From Rhizobium sp. BT03 (GTDB taxonomy: Bacteria > Pseudomonadota > Alphaproteobacteria > Rhizobiales > Rhizobiaceae), in contig NZ_CP125640.1 in assembly GCF_030053155.1 (NCBI RefSeq), forward strand, positions 2,418,001 through 2,482,000: a stretch of DNA of 64,000 nt, given 5' to 3'. The stretch's first letter is position 1. Each line of letters starts with the position of its first letter. The notes under the pieces are model-generated. The model saw nothing but the letters and a program-made list of their open reading frames with translations. It ran no database searches and was not told the DNA's origin. Shown here one piece after another: positions 17,997 to 27,092 of this stretch. The translations under genes and the position numbers were made by a program.

Positions 17997-19091
17997 ATGG
18001 CTTTCGGCTTCGCTCAGGCTTTCAGGACATTCGGCAAACTGGCGCTTGCCGGCGCAATCGGCGCAAGCCTTGCCGCCGGCGATGTCGGGGCGGAGCAGAA
18101 GGCGCCGAGCCCGGGCAGCGCCAAGGGCCAATTCGGCGCCGTCAGCCTGCCGACGCAGGGCCCGGCGCAGCCGATCGGCTTTTACGCCAAGGGCTGTATG
18201 ACGGGTGCGGTGGCGCTTCCCACAGACGGGCCGACCTGGCAGGCGATGCGGCTTTCGCGCAACCGCCGCTGGGGCAATCCGGCGATGATCGCGCTTCTGG
18301 AGCGGTTTTCGCAGGACGCGGTTGGATATGCCGGCTGGCCGGGCATCCTCGTCGGCGACATTGCGCAACCGCGCGGCGGGCCAATGCTCAACGGCCATTC
18401 CTCGCACCAGATCGGCCTCGATGCCGATATCTGGTTCACGCCGATGCCGGCACGCCACATGACGGCCAAGGAGCGTGAGGACCTGCCGTTCACGACGATG
18501 CTGCAGAAGGACAAGTTCCTCACCGTCGACCCCAAGGTCTGGACGCAATCGCGGGCGCGGCTCTTGATGCTGGCGGCAAGCTATCCCGAGGTGGAGCGCA
18601 TCTTCGTCAACCCGGCGATCAAGAAGAAGATGTGCGACACCTGGACGGGCGACCGCACCAACCTCGGCAAGCTTCGGCCGATATACGGCCACGACTCGCA
18701 TTTCCACATCCGCATCAAGTGCCCGCCGGGTGCTGCGGGATGTACGCCGCAGGCGCCTGTTGCCGCCGGCGACGGCTGCGACAAGTCGCTCGCCTATTGG
18801 TTCACGCCGGCCCCCTGGGCGCCGCCGAAACCGCCGAAGCCCGGCGCCAAGCCGCCGAAGCCGCCGCGCGAAATGATGGTTTCCGACCTGCCGAAGGCCT
18901 GTGCCGCCGTGCTCGACGCCGCCTCCGTCGCCTCGATGCAGGCCGCCACCTACGGCGGATCTTCCGCCGCGGGCGGATCTTCCGCCGCAAGCGCGCTCAC
19001 CGCCGCTCCGGCAGCAGCGCCGGCCGCCGATGACGAAGGAGACTTGCCCGATGTCGGCCCGGTTCCGAACGACAAGCCGGCGATCCAATGA
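17997..19091 (+). CDS. mepA: penicillin-insensitive murein endopeptidase
   Basis: A 364-residue periplasmic LAS-family metallopeptidase that cleaves D-Ala-mDAP cross-bridges in peptidoglycan. An N-terminal export signal (LALAGAIGASLAAGDVGA) is followed by the catalytic domain. The zinc ligands are visible as HQIGLDAD near residue 137 and the C-terminal HFHIRIKCP. The tail beyond about residue 260 is rich in Pro, Ala and Ser and contains a GGSSA-type duplication (GGSSAAGGSSAAS), so the protein is longer than E. coli MepA. It is divergent from yejA. Confidence 0.9.
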   Translation: MAFGFAQAFRTFGKLALAGAIGASLAAGDVGAEQKAPSPGSAKGQFGAVSLPTQGPAQPIGFYAKGCMTGAVALPTDGPTWQAMRLSRNRRWGNPAMIALLERFSQDAVGYAGWPGILVGDIAQPRGGPMLNGHSSHQIGLDADIWFTPMPARHMTAKEREDLPFTTMLQKDKFLTVDPKVWTQSRARLLMLAASYPEVERIFVNPAIKKKMCDTWTGDRTNLGKLRPIYGHDSHFHIRIKCPPGAAGCTPQAPVAAGDGCDKSLAYWFTPAPWAPPKPPKPGAKPPKPPREMMVSDLPKACAAVLDAASVASMQAATYGGSSAAGGSSAASALTAAPAAAPAADDEGDLPDVGPVPNDKPAIQ

Positions 19092-19179
19092 GGAGTGCCG
19101 GCGCCTTGTCTTTCAAATCGCAAACTCTTGGTATAGAAGCGGTCAAATCGATTGAATTGCTTGGGCGGAGATTGGGTTC

Positions 19180-19560
19180 ATGGCCGGCGGCAAATGCCTT
19201 GCATTGATTGCGCATGACCAGAAGAAAGACGACATGGCGGCGTTCGCCCGCGCCAACAGGGATATTCTCTCCGGCTGGAAGATCGTCGCCACCGGCACGA
19301 CCGGCGGGCGGGTGCTCGACGCCGCCCCGGATCTCGACGTCACCAGATTGAAAAGCGGACCGCTCGGCGGCGACCAGCAGATCGGCGCGCTGATTTCGAC
19401 CGGCGAGGTCGACGCCCTGATCTTCTTCGTCGACCCCTTGACGCCGATGCCGCACGATGTCGACGTCAAGGCGCTGATGCGGCTTGCCATCGTTTACGAT
19501 ATTCCGATGGCGCTCAACCACGCGACCGCTATAAAACTTCTTCCCACACTCGAAGCCTGA
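19180..19560 (+). CDS. mgsA: methylglyoxal synthase
   Basis: A 126-residue enzyme converting dihydroxyacetone phosphate to methylglyoxal and phosphate, a glycolytic bypass used under phosphate limitation. The start is [19 protein letters not shown]. Family motifs are visible: TGTTGG (phosphate binding), [12 protein letters not shown] with the catalytic aspartate, and [14 protein letters not shown]. It lies 17 bases upstream of glk and is probably co-transcribed with it, linking two enzymes of sugar-phosphate metabolism. Confidence 0.95.
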   Translation: MAGGKCLALIAHDQKKDDMAAFARANRDILSGWKIVATGTTGGRVLDAAPDLDVTRLKSGPLGGDQQIGALISTGEVDALIFFVDPLTPMPHDVDVKALMRLAIVYDIPMALNHATAIKLLPTLEA

Positions 19561-19577
19561 TCAGCACGGAACCGGCC

Positions 19578-20603
19578 ATGCCCAAACCCAACCACAGCAC
19601 CGCTCCGCTGCCTTTCCCGATCCTGATCGGCGATATCGGCGGCACCAATGCCCGTTTTTCCATCCTGACCGACGCCTATGCCGAGCCGAAGCAGTTTCCG
19701 AACGTGCGCACGGCGGATTTCGCCACGATCGACGAAGCGATCCAGAAGGGCGTGCTCGACAAAACAGCGGTGCAGCCGCGTTCGGCGATCCTTGCCGTCG
19801 CCGGCCCGATCAACGACGACGAGATCCCGCTGACCAATTGCGACTGGGTGGTGCGGCCAAAGACGATGATCGAGGGCCTCGGCATCGAGGACGTGCTCGT
19901 CGTCAACGATTTCGAGGCGCAGGCGCTGGCAGTCGCCGCCCTTTCGGATGAGAACCGCGAACGCATCGGCGACGCCACCGGCGACATGATCGCGTCCCGC
20001 GTCGTGCTCGGACCCGGCACCGGGCTCGGCGTCGGCGGCCTGGTGCATGCGCAGCACAGCTGGATCCCGGTTCCCGGCGAAGGCGGCCATATCGATCTCG
20101 GACCGCGCAGCAAACGCGACTATCAACTCTTCCCGCATATCGAGACGATCGAAGGCCGCGTCTCGGCCGAGCAGATCCTCTGCGGACGCGGCCTCGTCAA
20201 TCTCTACAACGCCATCTGCGTGGTCGACGGCATCCAGCCGACGATGAAGGATCCGGCCGACATCACCTCGCATGCGCTTGCCGGCAGCGACAAGGCGGCG
20301 ATCGAGACCGTGTCGCTGTTTGCCACCTATCTCGGCCGCGTGGCGGGCGACATGGCGATGGTGTTCATGGCGCGCGGCGGCGTCTATCTCTCCGGCGGCA
20401 TTTCGCAGAAGATCCTCCCGGCGCTGAAAAGACCGGAATTCCGATTGGCCTTCGAGGACAAGGCGCCGCATTCGGCGCTGCTTCGCACCATCCCGACTTA
20501 CGTGGTGACGCATCCGCTGGCAGCGCTTGCCGGGCTTTCTTCCTATGCGCGCATGCCGGCGAATTTCGGCGTCTCGACGGAAGGCCGCCGCTGGCGGCGC
20601 TGA
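19578..20603 (+). CDS. glk: glucokinase
   Basis: A 341-residue ATP-dependent glucokinase of the proteobacterial (Glk) type. Motifs include the phosphate-1 loop [13 protein letters not shown] near residue 15, [23 protein letters not shown] (phosphate-2 and glucose region), [10 protein letters not shown] and VYLSGGIS near the C-terminus. Length and order match E. coli Glk. It follows mgsA closely and precedes an exporter gene after about 120 bases. Confidence 0.95.
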   Translation: MPKPNHSTAPLPFPILIGDIGGTNARFSILTDAYAEPKQFPNVRTADFATIDEAIQKGVLDKTAVQPRSAILAVAGPINDDEIPLTNCDWVVRPKTMIEGLGIEDVLVVNDFEAQALAVAALSDENRERIGDATGDMIASRVVLGPGTGLGVGGLVHAQHSWIPVPGEGGHIDLGPRSKRDYQLFPHIETIEGRVSAEQILCGRGLVNLYNAICVVDGIQPTMKDPADITSHALAGSDKAAIETVSLFATYLGRVAGDMAMVFMARGGVYLSGGISQKILPALKRPEFRLAFEDKAPHSALLRTIPTYVVTHPLAALAGLSSYARMPANFGVSTEGRRWRR

Positions 20604-20723
20604 CCCTGGCGTGCGCCACCCGGGCGCGGCGCTCTAGCCAAACCAATCCCAACTCTTTATAGAGCCGGCAAAAGCACGCGTCGCCCCTGCGCCGCGTTCG
20701 GCGCGAGACAGGAAACCCGATTT

Positions 20724-22511
20724 TTGGAAGCGGCGGAAAGCAGAACGCAGAGCGTCAGCAGCGATACCGTAACCGGCATCCTGAAGCGCATCATCGCTGA
20801 AAACGGCCGCGACCATCTCTGGGGCTATGTCTTTGCGATCGTCTGTCTCATCGTGGTGGCGCTTTCGACGGCGTTTACCGCCTGGATCATGCGGGCGATC
20901 ATCGACGAGGCCTTCGCCAACCGCCGTGCCGACGTCGTCTGGATCATCTGTCTTTCGATCTTCATTGCCTTCGTGCTGCGCGGTTTTGCGAGCTACGGCC
21001 AGGCGGTGGCGCTTTCGAAAGTCGGCAACAATATCGTCGCGCGTTACCAGCGCCGGCTCTATTCGCATCTGATGACGCTTTCGGTCGGCTTCTTCAGCGA
21101 GGCGCGCTCGGCCCATATCGCCGCACAGGTGAGCCAGAACGTCAGCGGCATCCGCGACGTGCTCAACCTGACGATCACCTCGACAGTGCGTGATCTCCTG
21201 ACCTTTATCTCGCTGATCGGCGTGATGGTTCTCCAGGACCCGCTGCTCAGCCTCGCCGTGTTCATCATGGCGCCGCCGCTGCTTTATGCGCTGCGCTATG
21301 TTTCCAAGCGGCTGCGCTCGGCGACCCGCGAGGCGGTGCATTTGAACAGCCATGTCCTCGGCGCCATGCAGGAGACGATCCAGGGTATTGCCATCGTCAA
21401 AGCCTTCACGATGGAAGACGAACTGGAGCGCAAGGTCAACAAACTCATCACCGGCGCCGAAAGCCGCGCGAACCGGATTGCCCGGCTTTCCGAACGCACC
21501 TCGCCGCTGACCGAGAGTTTCGCAGGCTTTGCCGTCGCCAGCGTGCTCGCCTATGCCGCCTACCGCTCGATCTATTACAATGTGCCGCCGGGCGCCTTCT
21601 TCTCCTTCGTCACGGCGCTGCTGCTTGCCTATGACCCGGCCCGCCGGCTTGCCCGCCTGCAGGTGCAGATGGAGCGTGCCGTCGTCAATGCGCGGATGAT
21701 CTACGAACTGCTCGACATGGAACCGCGCCAGCGCGACCTGCCGGACGCAAAGCCGCTGGCGGTGACGCAGGCGAGGATCGAATTCCGCAATGTTTCCTTC
21801 GGCTACGGCAATGACAGCGTGCTCAGCGGCGTCAGCTTCATCGCCGAGGGCGGCGCGACCACGGCGCTGGTCGGTCCCTCGGGCGCCGGTAAATCGACGG
21901 TCATCAACCTCATTCCGCGCTTTTACGATCCGCGCGAGGGCGAGATTCTTATCGACGGACAGGACATCGCCCACATCACCAAGAAGTCGCTGCGCCATCA
22001 GCTCGCCTATGTCTCGCAGCAGCCTTACCTGTTCGAGGGCACAATCCGCGACAATATCCGCTACGGCCGGCCGGAAGCAACGGATGCCGAAGTGGAAGAC
22101 GCAGCCCGGCTTGCCTATGCGCATGACTTCATCTCGGCGCAGCCGCAAGGATACGACACGCCGGTCGGCGAAAACGGCGTGACGCTGTCGGGCGGCCAGC
22201 GCCAGCGGCTGTCGATTGCGCGTGCACTGGTACGCAATGCGCCGATCCTGCTGCTCGACGAGGCGACCTCGGCGCTGGACACCGAATCCGAAGCGGCCGT
22301 GCAGAAGGCGCTCGACGAGGCGATGACCGGACGCACCGTCGTCGTCATCGCCCACCGGCTTTCGACCGTGGTGCGCGCCGACAAGATCGTCGTCATGCAG
22401 CAGGGCCGGGTCGTCGAGGAAGGCAATCACGAGACGCTTGCGAAGGTCAGCGACGGTCTTTACGCTCGCCTCAACAATCTGCAGAGGCCTTCGGCCTCCG
22501 ATTCAAACTGA
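20724..22511 (+). CDS. ABC exporter with fused membrane and ATPase domains (MsbA-like)
   Basis: A 595-residue half-transporter. A six-helix membrane domain occupies about residues 25-320 and a nucleotide-binding domain about 350-590. The latter has Walker A GPSGAGKST, signature [10 protein letters not shown] and Walker B ILLLDEATSALD, with the H-loop IAHRLSTV. No ATG is available near the 5' end; a TTG at 20724 preceded by AGGA is the best start. The family flips lipids or exports hydrophobic substrates as a homodimer. The substrate is not evident; lipid A or another glycolipid is one possibility. dapB follows after 15 bases. Confidence 0.87.
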   Translation: MEAAESRTQSVSSDTVTGILKRIIAENGRDHLWGYVFAIVCLIVVALSTAFTAWIMRAIIDEAFANRRADVVWIICLSIFIAFVLRGFASYGQAVALSKVGNNIVARYQRRLYSHLMTLSVGFFSEARSAHIAAQVSQNVSGIRDVLNLTITSTVRDLLTFISLIGVMVLQDPLLSLAVFIMAPPLLYALRYVSKRLRSATREAVHLNSHVLGAMQETIQGIAIVKAFTMEDELERKVNKLITGAESRANRIARLSERTSPLTESFAGFAVASVLAYAAYRSIYYNVPPGAFFSFVTALLLAYDPARRLARLQVQMERAVVNARMIYELLDMEPRQRDLPDAKPLAVTQARIEFRNVSFGYGNDSVLSGVSFIAEGGATTALVGPSGAGKSTVINLIPRFYDPREGEILIDGQDIAHITKKSLRHQLAYVSQQPYLFEGTIRDNIRYGRPEATDAEVEDAARLAYAHDFISAQPQGYDTPVGENGVTLSGGQRQRLSIARALVRNAPILLLDEATSALDTESEAAVQKALDEAMTGRTVVVIAHRLSTVVRADKIVVMQQGRVVEEGNHETLAKVSDGLYARLNNLQRPSASDSN

Positions 22512-22526
22512 CCTGGTGAGACTGAC

Positions 22527-23351
22527 ATGAGCGATGCTGCGATGAAACTGGTGGTGGTTGGCGCGGCAGGGCGCATGGGCCAGACACTGATCCGGCTCAT
22601 CCATTCCATCGAGGGCGCCACGCTGCATGCGGCGGTCGAGCGTAGCGGTTCGCCCTTTATCGGCAAGGATGCCGGCGAGATCGCCGGCCTCGGCCCGAGC
22701 GGCGTCATCATTGGCGACGACCCGCTCCAGGCCTTCCTGCATGCCGAGGGCGTGCTCGACTTCACCTCGCCGGCCGCGACAGTGGAATTCTCGGGGCTCG
22801 CCGCGCAGGCCCGCATCGTCCATGTCATCGGCACCACAGGCTGCTCGGACGACGACAATGCCAGGATCGCGGCGGCGGCCCGCCATGCCCGCATCGTCAA
22901 ATCAGGCAATATGAGCCTCGGGGTCAATCTGCTCAGCGTGCTCGCCGAACAGGCTGCACGGGCGCTCGAGCCTGAGGATTGGGACATCGAAATCCTGGAA
23001 ATGCACCACAAGCACAAGGTGGATGCGCCTTCCGGCACCGCCCTTCTTCTCGGCGAGGCAGCGGCCAAGGGGCGCGGCATCGATCTCGCCGCCCAGTCGG
23101 TCCGGGTGCGCGACGGCCATACCGGGGCTCGGCAAGCCGGCACCATCGGCTTTGCGACGCTGCGCGGCGGCTCCGTCATCGGCGAGCATTCGGTGCTTTT
23201 CGCCGGCGAAGGCGAGATCGTCACCCTGTCGCACAGTGCCGCCGACCGGTCGATCTTTGCGCGCGGCGCCATCAAGGCGGCGCTCTGGGCGCGCGACAAG
23301 AAGCCGGGTCTCTATTCCATGCTCGACGTGCTCGGGCTTTCTTCCCAATAA
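22527..23351 (+). CDS. dapB: 4-hydroxy-tetrahydrodipicolinate reductase
   Basis: A 274-residue enzyme of lysine and diaminopimelate synthesis, with NAD(P)H reducing 4-hydroxy-tetrahydrodipicolinate. Visible features are the nucleotide-binding [13 protein letters not shown] at the N-terminus, [11 protein letters not shown], and the catalytic [20 protein letters not shown] block with the paired histidines and lysine. Length is normal. It lies close behind the exporter gene and ahead of gpmA, so the three may share a transcript. Confidence 0.96.
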   Translation: MSDAAMKLVVVGAAGRMGQTLIRLIHSIEGATLHAAVERSGSPFIGKDAGEIAGLGPSGVIIGDDPLQAFLHAEGVLDFTSPAATVEFSGLAAQARIVHVIGTTGCSDDDNARIAAAARHARIVKSGNMSLGVNLLSVLAEQAARALEPEDWDIEILEMHHKHKVDAPSGTALLLGEAAAKGRGIDLAAQSVRVRDGHTGARQAGTIGFATLRGGSVIGEHSVLFAGEGEIVTLSHSAADRSIFARGAIKAALWARDKKPGLYSMLDVLGLSSQ

Positions 23352-23372
23352 CGACATATCGGAGGCATATTC

Positions 23373-24008
23373 ATGAGCGGTACCCTCGTCCTCGTTCGCC
23401 ACGGCCAGAGTGACTGGAACCTGAAGAATCTCTTCACCGGCTGGAAGGATCCCGATCTGACAGCGCTCGGCATCGAGGAAGCCAATGCCGGCGGCAAGGC
23501 ACTGGCAGAATACGGGATCAAATTCGACGTCGCCTATACCTCGGTGCTGGTGCGCGCGCAGCACACGCTGAAGCTCATCCTCGACAAGGTCGGCCAGCCC
23601 GATCTGCCGACGATCCGCGACCAGGCGCTGAACGAGCGCGACTACGGCGATCTCTCCGGCCTCAACAAGGACGATGCGCGCGCCAAATGGGGCGAGGAGC
23701 AGGTGCATATCTGGCGCCGCTCCTACGACGTGCCGCCGCCCGGCGGCGAAAGCCTGCGCGACACCGGCGCCCGCGTCTGGCCCTATTACCTGACCGAAAT
23801 CCTGCCGCGCGTGCTCAGGGGCGAGAAGGTGCTGGTTGCCGCGCACGGCAATTCGCTGCGCTCGCTGGTGATGGTGCTCGACAAGCTGACCAAGGAAGGC
23901 GTGCTCGCCCTTAACCTCGCGACAGGCGTCCCGATGGTCTACACGCTGAAGGCGGATTCGACCGTCGCTTCGAAGGAAGTGCTCGGCGACATGTCCGGCG
24001 CACACTGA
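23373..24008 (+). CDS. gpmA: 2,3-bisphosphoglycerate-dependent phosphoglycerate mutase
   Basis: A 211-residue glycolytic enzyme interconverting 3- and 2-phosphoglycerate. The phosphohistidine motif [10 protein letters not shown] is at residues about 6-15, [10 protein letters not shown] near residue 89 and the second histidine in [11 protein letters not shown] near residue 150. It is shorter than the roughly 250-residue E. coli enzyme, as usual for rhizobia. It lies 21 bases after dapB. A strong hairpin follows before the converging phnF. Confidence 0.95.
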   Translation: MSGTLVLVRHGQSDWNLKNLFTGWKDPDLTALGIEEANAGGKALAEYGIKFDVAYTSVLVRAQHTLKLILDKVGQPDLPTIRDQALNERDYGDLSGLNKDDARAKWGEEQVHIWRRSYDVPPPGGESLRDTGARVWPYYLTEILPRVLRGEKVLVAAHGNSLRSLVMVLDKLTKEGVLALNLATGVPMVYTLKADSTVASKEVLGDMSGAH

Positions 24009-24016
24009 TACCAGTG

Positions 24017-24042
24017 GCCTTCCCTGTTCCGGCAGGGAAGGC
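24017..24042. terminator. hairpin between converging gpmA and phnF
   Basis: GCCTTCCCTG (24017-24026) and CAGGGAAGGC (24033-24042) are perfect 10-bp complements with a TTCCGG loop. It sits in the 39-base gap between the two stops and can act in both directions, although neither side has a clear U-tract. Confidence 0.6.
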
Positions 24043-24047
24043 TGACC

Positions 24048-24785
24048 TCAATTCTCGATCGTGAACTGCACCCGGTCGGCCGCGAAGCGGCTGATCGAAT
24101 ATTGCACCGGCACGCCGTCGAGATCGGTATTCATCGCCTTGGCGATCAGAAGAATCGCACCGGGGGTGAGTTCGAGATCGGCCAGATCAGCCGTGTCGGC
24201 ATGCGCCGCAGTCACCTCGGTCGTTGCGCGGACATAGTCCGGCAGGCCAAGCTCGGCGAAAGCCTTGGTGATCGATTCGTGCTTGCGATAGGCCTCGCCG
24301 ATGCCGGCGAAACGCTCGGCGGGAAACCAGCTCGTCGCTTTTGACACCGGCCGCTTGTCGGCCTGACGCAATGTTTCCAGCCGGATCACCTGCTCTCCCT
24401 GCTTCAGACCCAGCCAGCGGGCGACCTCGGCGCTCGCCGCCTCCTGCACCTCATCAAGCAGCAGACTGCGCATCTCGCGCGCCTGGTCGCCGATGCCTGA
24501 AGTGAAGCGGGTGCGTCGGGTGATCGGGAAATTCAGCCGCTCCTTGCGCTCGATCAGTGTGCCGCGACCTTGCACCGCCCGGACGATGCCTTCCTGCGCC
24601 AAGGCCGCCAAGGCGCTGCGCACCGTGTGGCGGTTGACGCCGAATTGCAGCGCCAGCACGGTTTCGGGCGGCACCATTCCGGTCTCGTCATAGGCGCCGT
24701 TGCCGATCGCCTCGCGAATCCGATCGGCGATCTGGCGCCAGAGCGCCACGCCGGTCTGCCTTTGCACCTGCTTCAATCCCGCCAT
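24048..24785 (-). CDS. phnF: phosphonate metabolism repressor PhnF (GntR/HutC family)
   Basis: A 245-residue regulator. A winged helix-turn-helix lies in the first 75 residues (ALWRQIADRIREAIGNGAYD, then VNRHTVRSALAALAQEGIV). A UTRA ligand domain follows (about residues 85-240). I prefer the ATG at 24785 (MAGLKQVQRQTG), which has GGGGACGG just upstream. The alternative GTG at 24815 would place part of a PHO-box-like element inside the gene. It is divergent from phnG, and an inverted-repeat operator lies in the shared region. It probably represses the C-P lyase operon and is released by a phosphonate-derived or phosphate-related ligand. Confidence 0.92.
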   Translation of the reverse strand: MAGLKQVQRQTGVALWRQIADRIREAIGNGAYDETGMVPPETVLALQFGVNRHTVRSALAALAQEGIVRAVQGRGTLIERKERLNFPITRRTRFTSGIGDQAREMRSLLLDEVQEAASAEVARWLGLKQGEQVIRLETLRQADKRPVSKATSWFPAERFAGIGEAYRKHESITKAFAELGLPDYVRATTEVTAAHADTADLADLELTPGAILLIAKAMNTDLDGVPVQYSISRFAADRVQFTIEN

Positions 24786-24808
24786 TCCGTCCCCATTTCC
24801 CGCGCCCG

Positions 24809-24826
24809 ATGTCACACGCTTGTCAC
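24809..24826 (+). promoter_or_regulatory. PHO-box-like double heptamer upstream of phnG
   Basis: ATGTCAC (24809-24815) and TTGTCAC (24820-24826) are spaced 11 bases apart, the repeat period of PhoB sites (CTGTCAT-N4-CTGTCAT). It lies about 70 bases before the phnG start and 24 bases before the preferred phnF start. Control by phosphate starvation is inferred and fits the genes it precedes. Confidence 0.7.
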
Positions 24827-24855
24827 GACATCGATTTAAGCGTAGGTTTATCTTG

Positions 24856-24879
24856 TATAGTTGTCTATATCAATAGACA
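24856..24879. promoter_or_regulatory. probable PhnF operator (overlapping inverted repeats)
   Basis: TGTCTAT (24862-24868) and ATAGACA (24873-24879) are perfect complements with a 4-base spacer. An overlapping TATAG (24856-24860) and CTATA (24865-24869) pair shares the left arm. Such dyads are typical for GntR/HutC proteins, and the divergent gene encodes one. It ends 17 bases before the phnG ATG, so bound repressor would block initiation or early transcription. Confidence 0.65.
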
Positions 24880-24896
24880 TTTTAAGGGAAGCGGCG

Positions 24897-25373
24897 ATGA
24901 TATCAGCGGACAGGACAGACGCTGCGTCACAGACGGCATCCGGGCGCAAGCGCGCCGCCGATCTGCTGGCGCGCGCAGAACGCAGCGAACTCACGGCGGC
25001 CTGGAATGCCTTGCCGGAAAAGCCTGCGGCGCATCCGGTGCGCGGGCCGGAGACCGGACTGGTGATGGTCCGCGGCCGCATCGGCGGCGGCGGCGCGCCC
25101 TTCAATCTCGGCGAAGTGACGATGACGCGGGCCACGGTCCGGCTCGACTCCGGCTCGGTCGGTCATGCCCAGGCGCTCGGCACTGATCGTGAGAAGGCGC
25201 GGCTCGCGGCGATTTTCGACGCGCTCTGGCAGGAGGAGGCGACCAAGGATTTCGTCGAACAGGCGCTGCTTTTGCCGATCACTGAGCGGATCGCCGCTGC
25301 CGAGTGCCGCAAGGCGGAGGAGACGGCGGCCACCCGTGTCGACTTCTTCACCATGGTCAGGGGAGACAACTGA
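24897..25373 (+). CDS. phnG: C-P lyase complex subunit PhnG
   Basis: A 158-residue subunit of the PhnGHIJ core complex, needed with PhnI, PhnH and PhnL to form ribose-1-phosphonate triphosphate from ATP and phosphonate. The start MISADRTDAASQTASGRKRA at 24897 has AAGGGA upstream; an earlier in-frame TTG at 24861 lies inside the operator and is unlikely. Family features are RGRIGGGGAPFNLGEVTMTR and the GHAQALGTDREKA motif. The stop overlaps the phnH start by one base (TGATG). Confidence 0.94.
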   Translation: MISADRTDAASQTASGRKRAADLLARAERSELTAAWNALPEKPAAHPVRGPETGLVMVRGRIGGGGAPFNLGEVTMTRATVRLDSGSVGHAQALGTDREKARLAAIFDALWQEEATKDFVEQALLLPITERIAAAECRKAEETAATRVDFFTMVRGDN

Positions 25374-25981
25374 TGAGCCTGAAGACGGAAGCCCTGACCG
25401 GCGGCTTTGCCGAGCCGGTCTTCCATGCCCAGAGCGTCTTCAAGATGCTGATGGACGGCATGGCCCGACCCGGCACAATCCAGACCGTTCAGCCCGATGT
25501 CGCGCCGCCTGTGCCGCTCGGCATTGCCGCCGGCGCGATCGCTCTCACACTTTGTGACCACGACACGCCGGTCTGGCTGCCCCAAGGGCTGGCGAAATCC
25601 GCCGTGTCGGAGTGGCTCGGCTTCCACACCGGCGCACCGCTGACGACGGAGAAGGCCGAGGCGCGCTTCGCTTTCACCGAGGCCGGCACCGCGCTTTGCC
25701 CCTTCAGCCTCTTCGCCTCGGGCACGCAGGAATATCCCGACCGCTCGACGACGCTCATTATTCAGCTCCCCGAACTCGAGGGTGGGCGCAGGCTGGCGCT
25801 GATGGGTCCCGGCATCCAGAGTGTGACGGAGGTCGCGCCTGTCGGCCTGCCGGAGACCTTCCTGCGGCTCTGGACCGAGAACCGCGCGCTCTTTCCACGC
25901 GGAATCGACATCGTGCTGACATCGGCGACACGCTTCCTCTGCCTGCCGCGCACCACCAAGATCACCGCAACGGAGATTTGA
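25373..25981 (+). CDS. phnH: C-P lyase complex subunit PhnH
   Basis: A 202-residue core subunit with a PLP-transferase-like fold but no cofactor site. The start is MSLKTEALTGGFAEPVFHAQ. The conserved region FKMLMDGMARPGTIQ lies near residue 20 and ALTLCDHDTPVWL near residue 60. It is translationally coupled to phnG. The frame is open further upstream, but the ATG at 25373 fits both overlap and family N-terminus. Confidence 0.94.
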   Translation: MSLKTEALTGGFAEPVFHAQSVFKMLMDGMARPGTIQTVQPDVAPPVPLGIAAGAIALTLCDHDTPVWLPQGLAKSAVSEWLGFHTGAPLTTEKAEARFAFTEAGTALCPFSLFASGTQEYPDRSTTLIIQLPELEGGRRLALMGPGIQSVTEVAPVGLPETFLRLWTENRALFPRGIDIVLTSATRFLCLPRTTKITATEI

Positions 25982-25985
25982 GCTC

Positions 25986-27092
25986 ATGTATGTTGCCGTC
26001 AAGGGTGGCGAGGCCGCCATCGCCAATGCCCATCGCCTGCTGGCCGACCGCCGCCGCGGCGACCGTTCGCTGCCTGCAATCGGCATCGACCAGATCGTCG
26101 CGCAGCTGGCGCTCGCCGTCGACCGGGTCATGGCCGAAGCCTCGCTTTTCGACCGCACCCTCGCCGCCCTTGCCGTGCGCCAGTCGCGCGGCGACATGAT
26201 CGAGGCGATCTTCCTGCTGCGCGCCTACCGCACGACGCTGCCGCGCTTCGGTTATTCCAGGCCGCTCGACACGGCTGATATGACGATCGAACGCCGGATT
26301 TCGGCGACCTACAAGGATCTGCCGGGCGGCCAGCTTCTCGGGCCCACTTTCGATTATACCCACCGCCTGCTCGATCCCTCGCTGCTTGAGGACGAAACGG
26401 TCGAGGCGCCTGCCCAGCGCGCCGCCGAAACCGGCCGCGTCATGCGGGTCTCCGAGATCCTCGACGAGGAAGGCCTGATCGAGGCCGACGGCGACATGCC
26501 CGAAGATCACGAGATCGGCGACCTGACCCGCGAGCCGATGGAATTCCCGATGACCCGCGACCTGCGCCTGCAGGCACTGGCCCGCGGCGACGAAGGTTTC
26601 CTGCTGGCGCTCGGTTATTCCACCCAGCGCGGCTATGGCCGCAATCACCCCTTCACCGGGGAAATTCGCATCGGCGAGGTCGAGGTGGAATTCGACGTGC
26701 CGGAACTCGGCTTCGCCGTCTCGCTCGGCGTGATCCAGGTCACCGAATGCCAGATGGTCAACCAGTTCAAGGGCTCCGCCAAGGCGCCGCCGCAGTTTAC
26801 CCGCGGCTACGGCCTGGTCTTCGGCCAGAGCGAGCGCAAGGCGATGGCGATGTCGCTGGTCGATCGCGCGCTTCGCGCCGAAGAGCTCGGCGAGGATATC
26901 ACCGCGCCGGCGCAGGACGAGGAATTCGTCATCTCCCATTCCGACAACGTCCAGGCGACCGGCTTCGTCGAGCACCTGAAGCTTCCGCATTATGTGGACT
27001 TCCAGGCCGAACTCGATCTCGTTCGCCGCATGCGCCGCGAATTCGAAGCCGCCCGCGATGCCGGCGAAGACATGAAGGAAGCCGCCGAATGA
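25986..27092 (+). CDS. phnI: C-P lyase complex subunit PhnI
   Basis: A 368-residue core subunit that with PhnGHL attaches the phosphonate to C1 of ribose by displacing adenine. The start MYVAVKGGEAAIANAHRLLA is highly typical. Further blocks are AAVRQSRGDMIEAIFLLRAY-like sequence near residue 70 and LGYSTQRGYGRNHPFTGEIR near 215. It begins four bases after phnH and overlaps phnJ (ATGA). Length matches the family. Confidence 0.95.
   Translation: MYVAVKGGEAAIANAHRLLADRRRGDRSLPAIGIDQIVAQLALAVDRVMAEASLFDRTLAALAVRQSRGDMIEAIFLLRAYRTTLPRFGYSRPLDTADMTIERRISATYKDLPGGQLLGPTFDYTHRLLDPSLLEDETVEAPAQRAAETGRVMRVSEILDEEGLIEADGDMPEDHEIGDLTREPMEFPMTRDLRLQALARGDEGFLLALGYSTQRGYGRNHPFTGEIRIGEVEVEFDVPELGFAVSLGVIQVTECQMVNQFKGSAKAPPQFTRGYGLVFGQSERKAMAMSLVDRALRAEELGEDITAPAQDEEFVISHSDNVQATGFVEHLKLPHYVDFQAELDLVRRMRREFEAARDAGEDMKEAAE

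Noticed and set aside
16018..18201. 727-codon open frame on the plus strand opposite yejA
   Set aside because: It mirrors the codon periodicity of yejA on the other strand, has no recognisable domain, and yejA is fully supported. High GC at third positions produces such frames.
20634..22430. 598-codon open frame opposite the ABC exporter
   Set aside because: No domain and typical antisense composition; the exporter motifs on the plus strand are complete.
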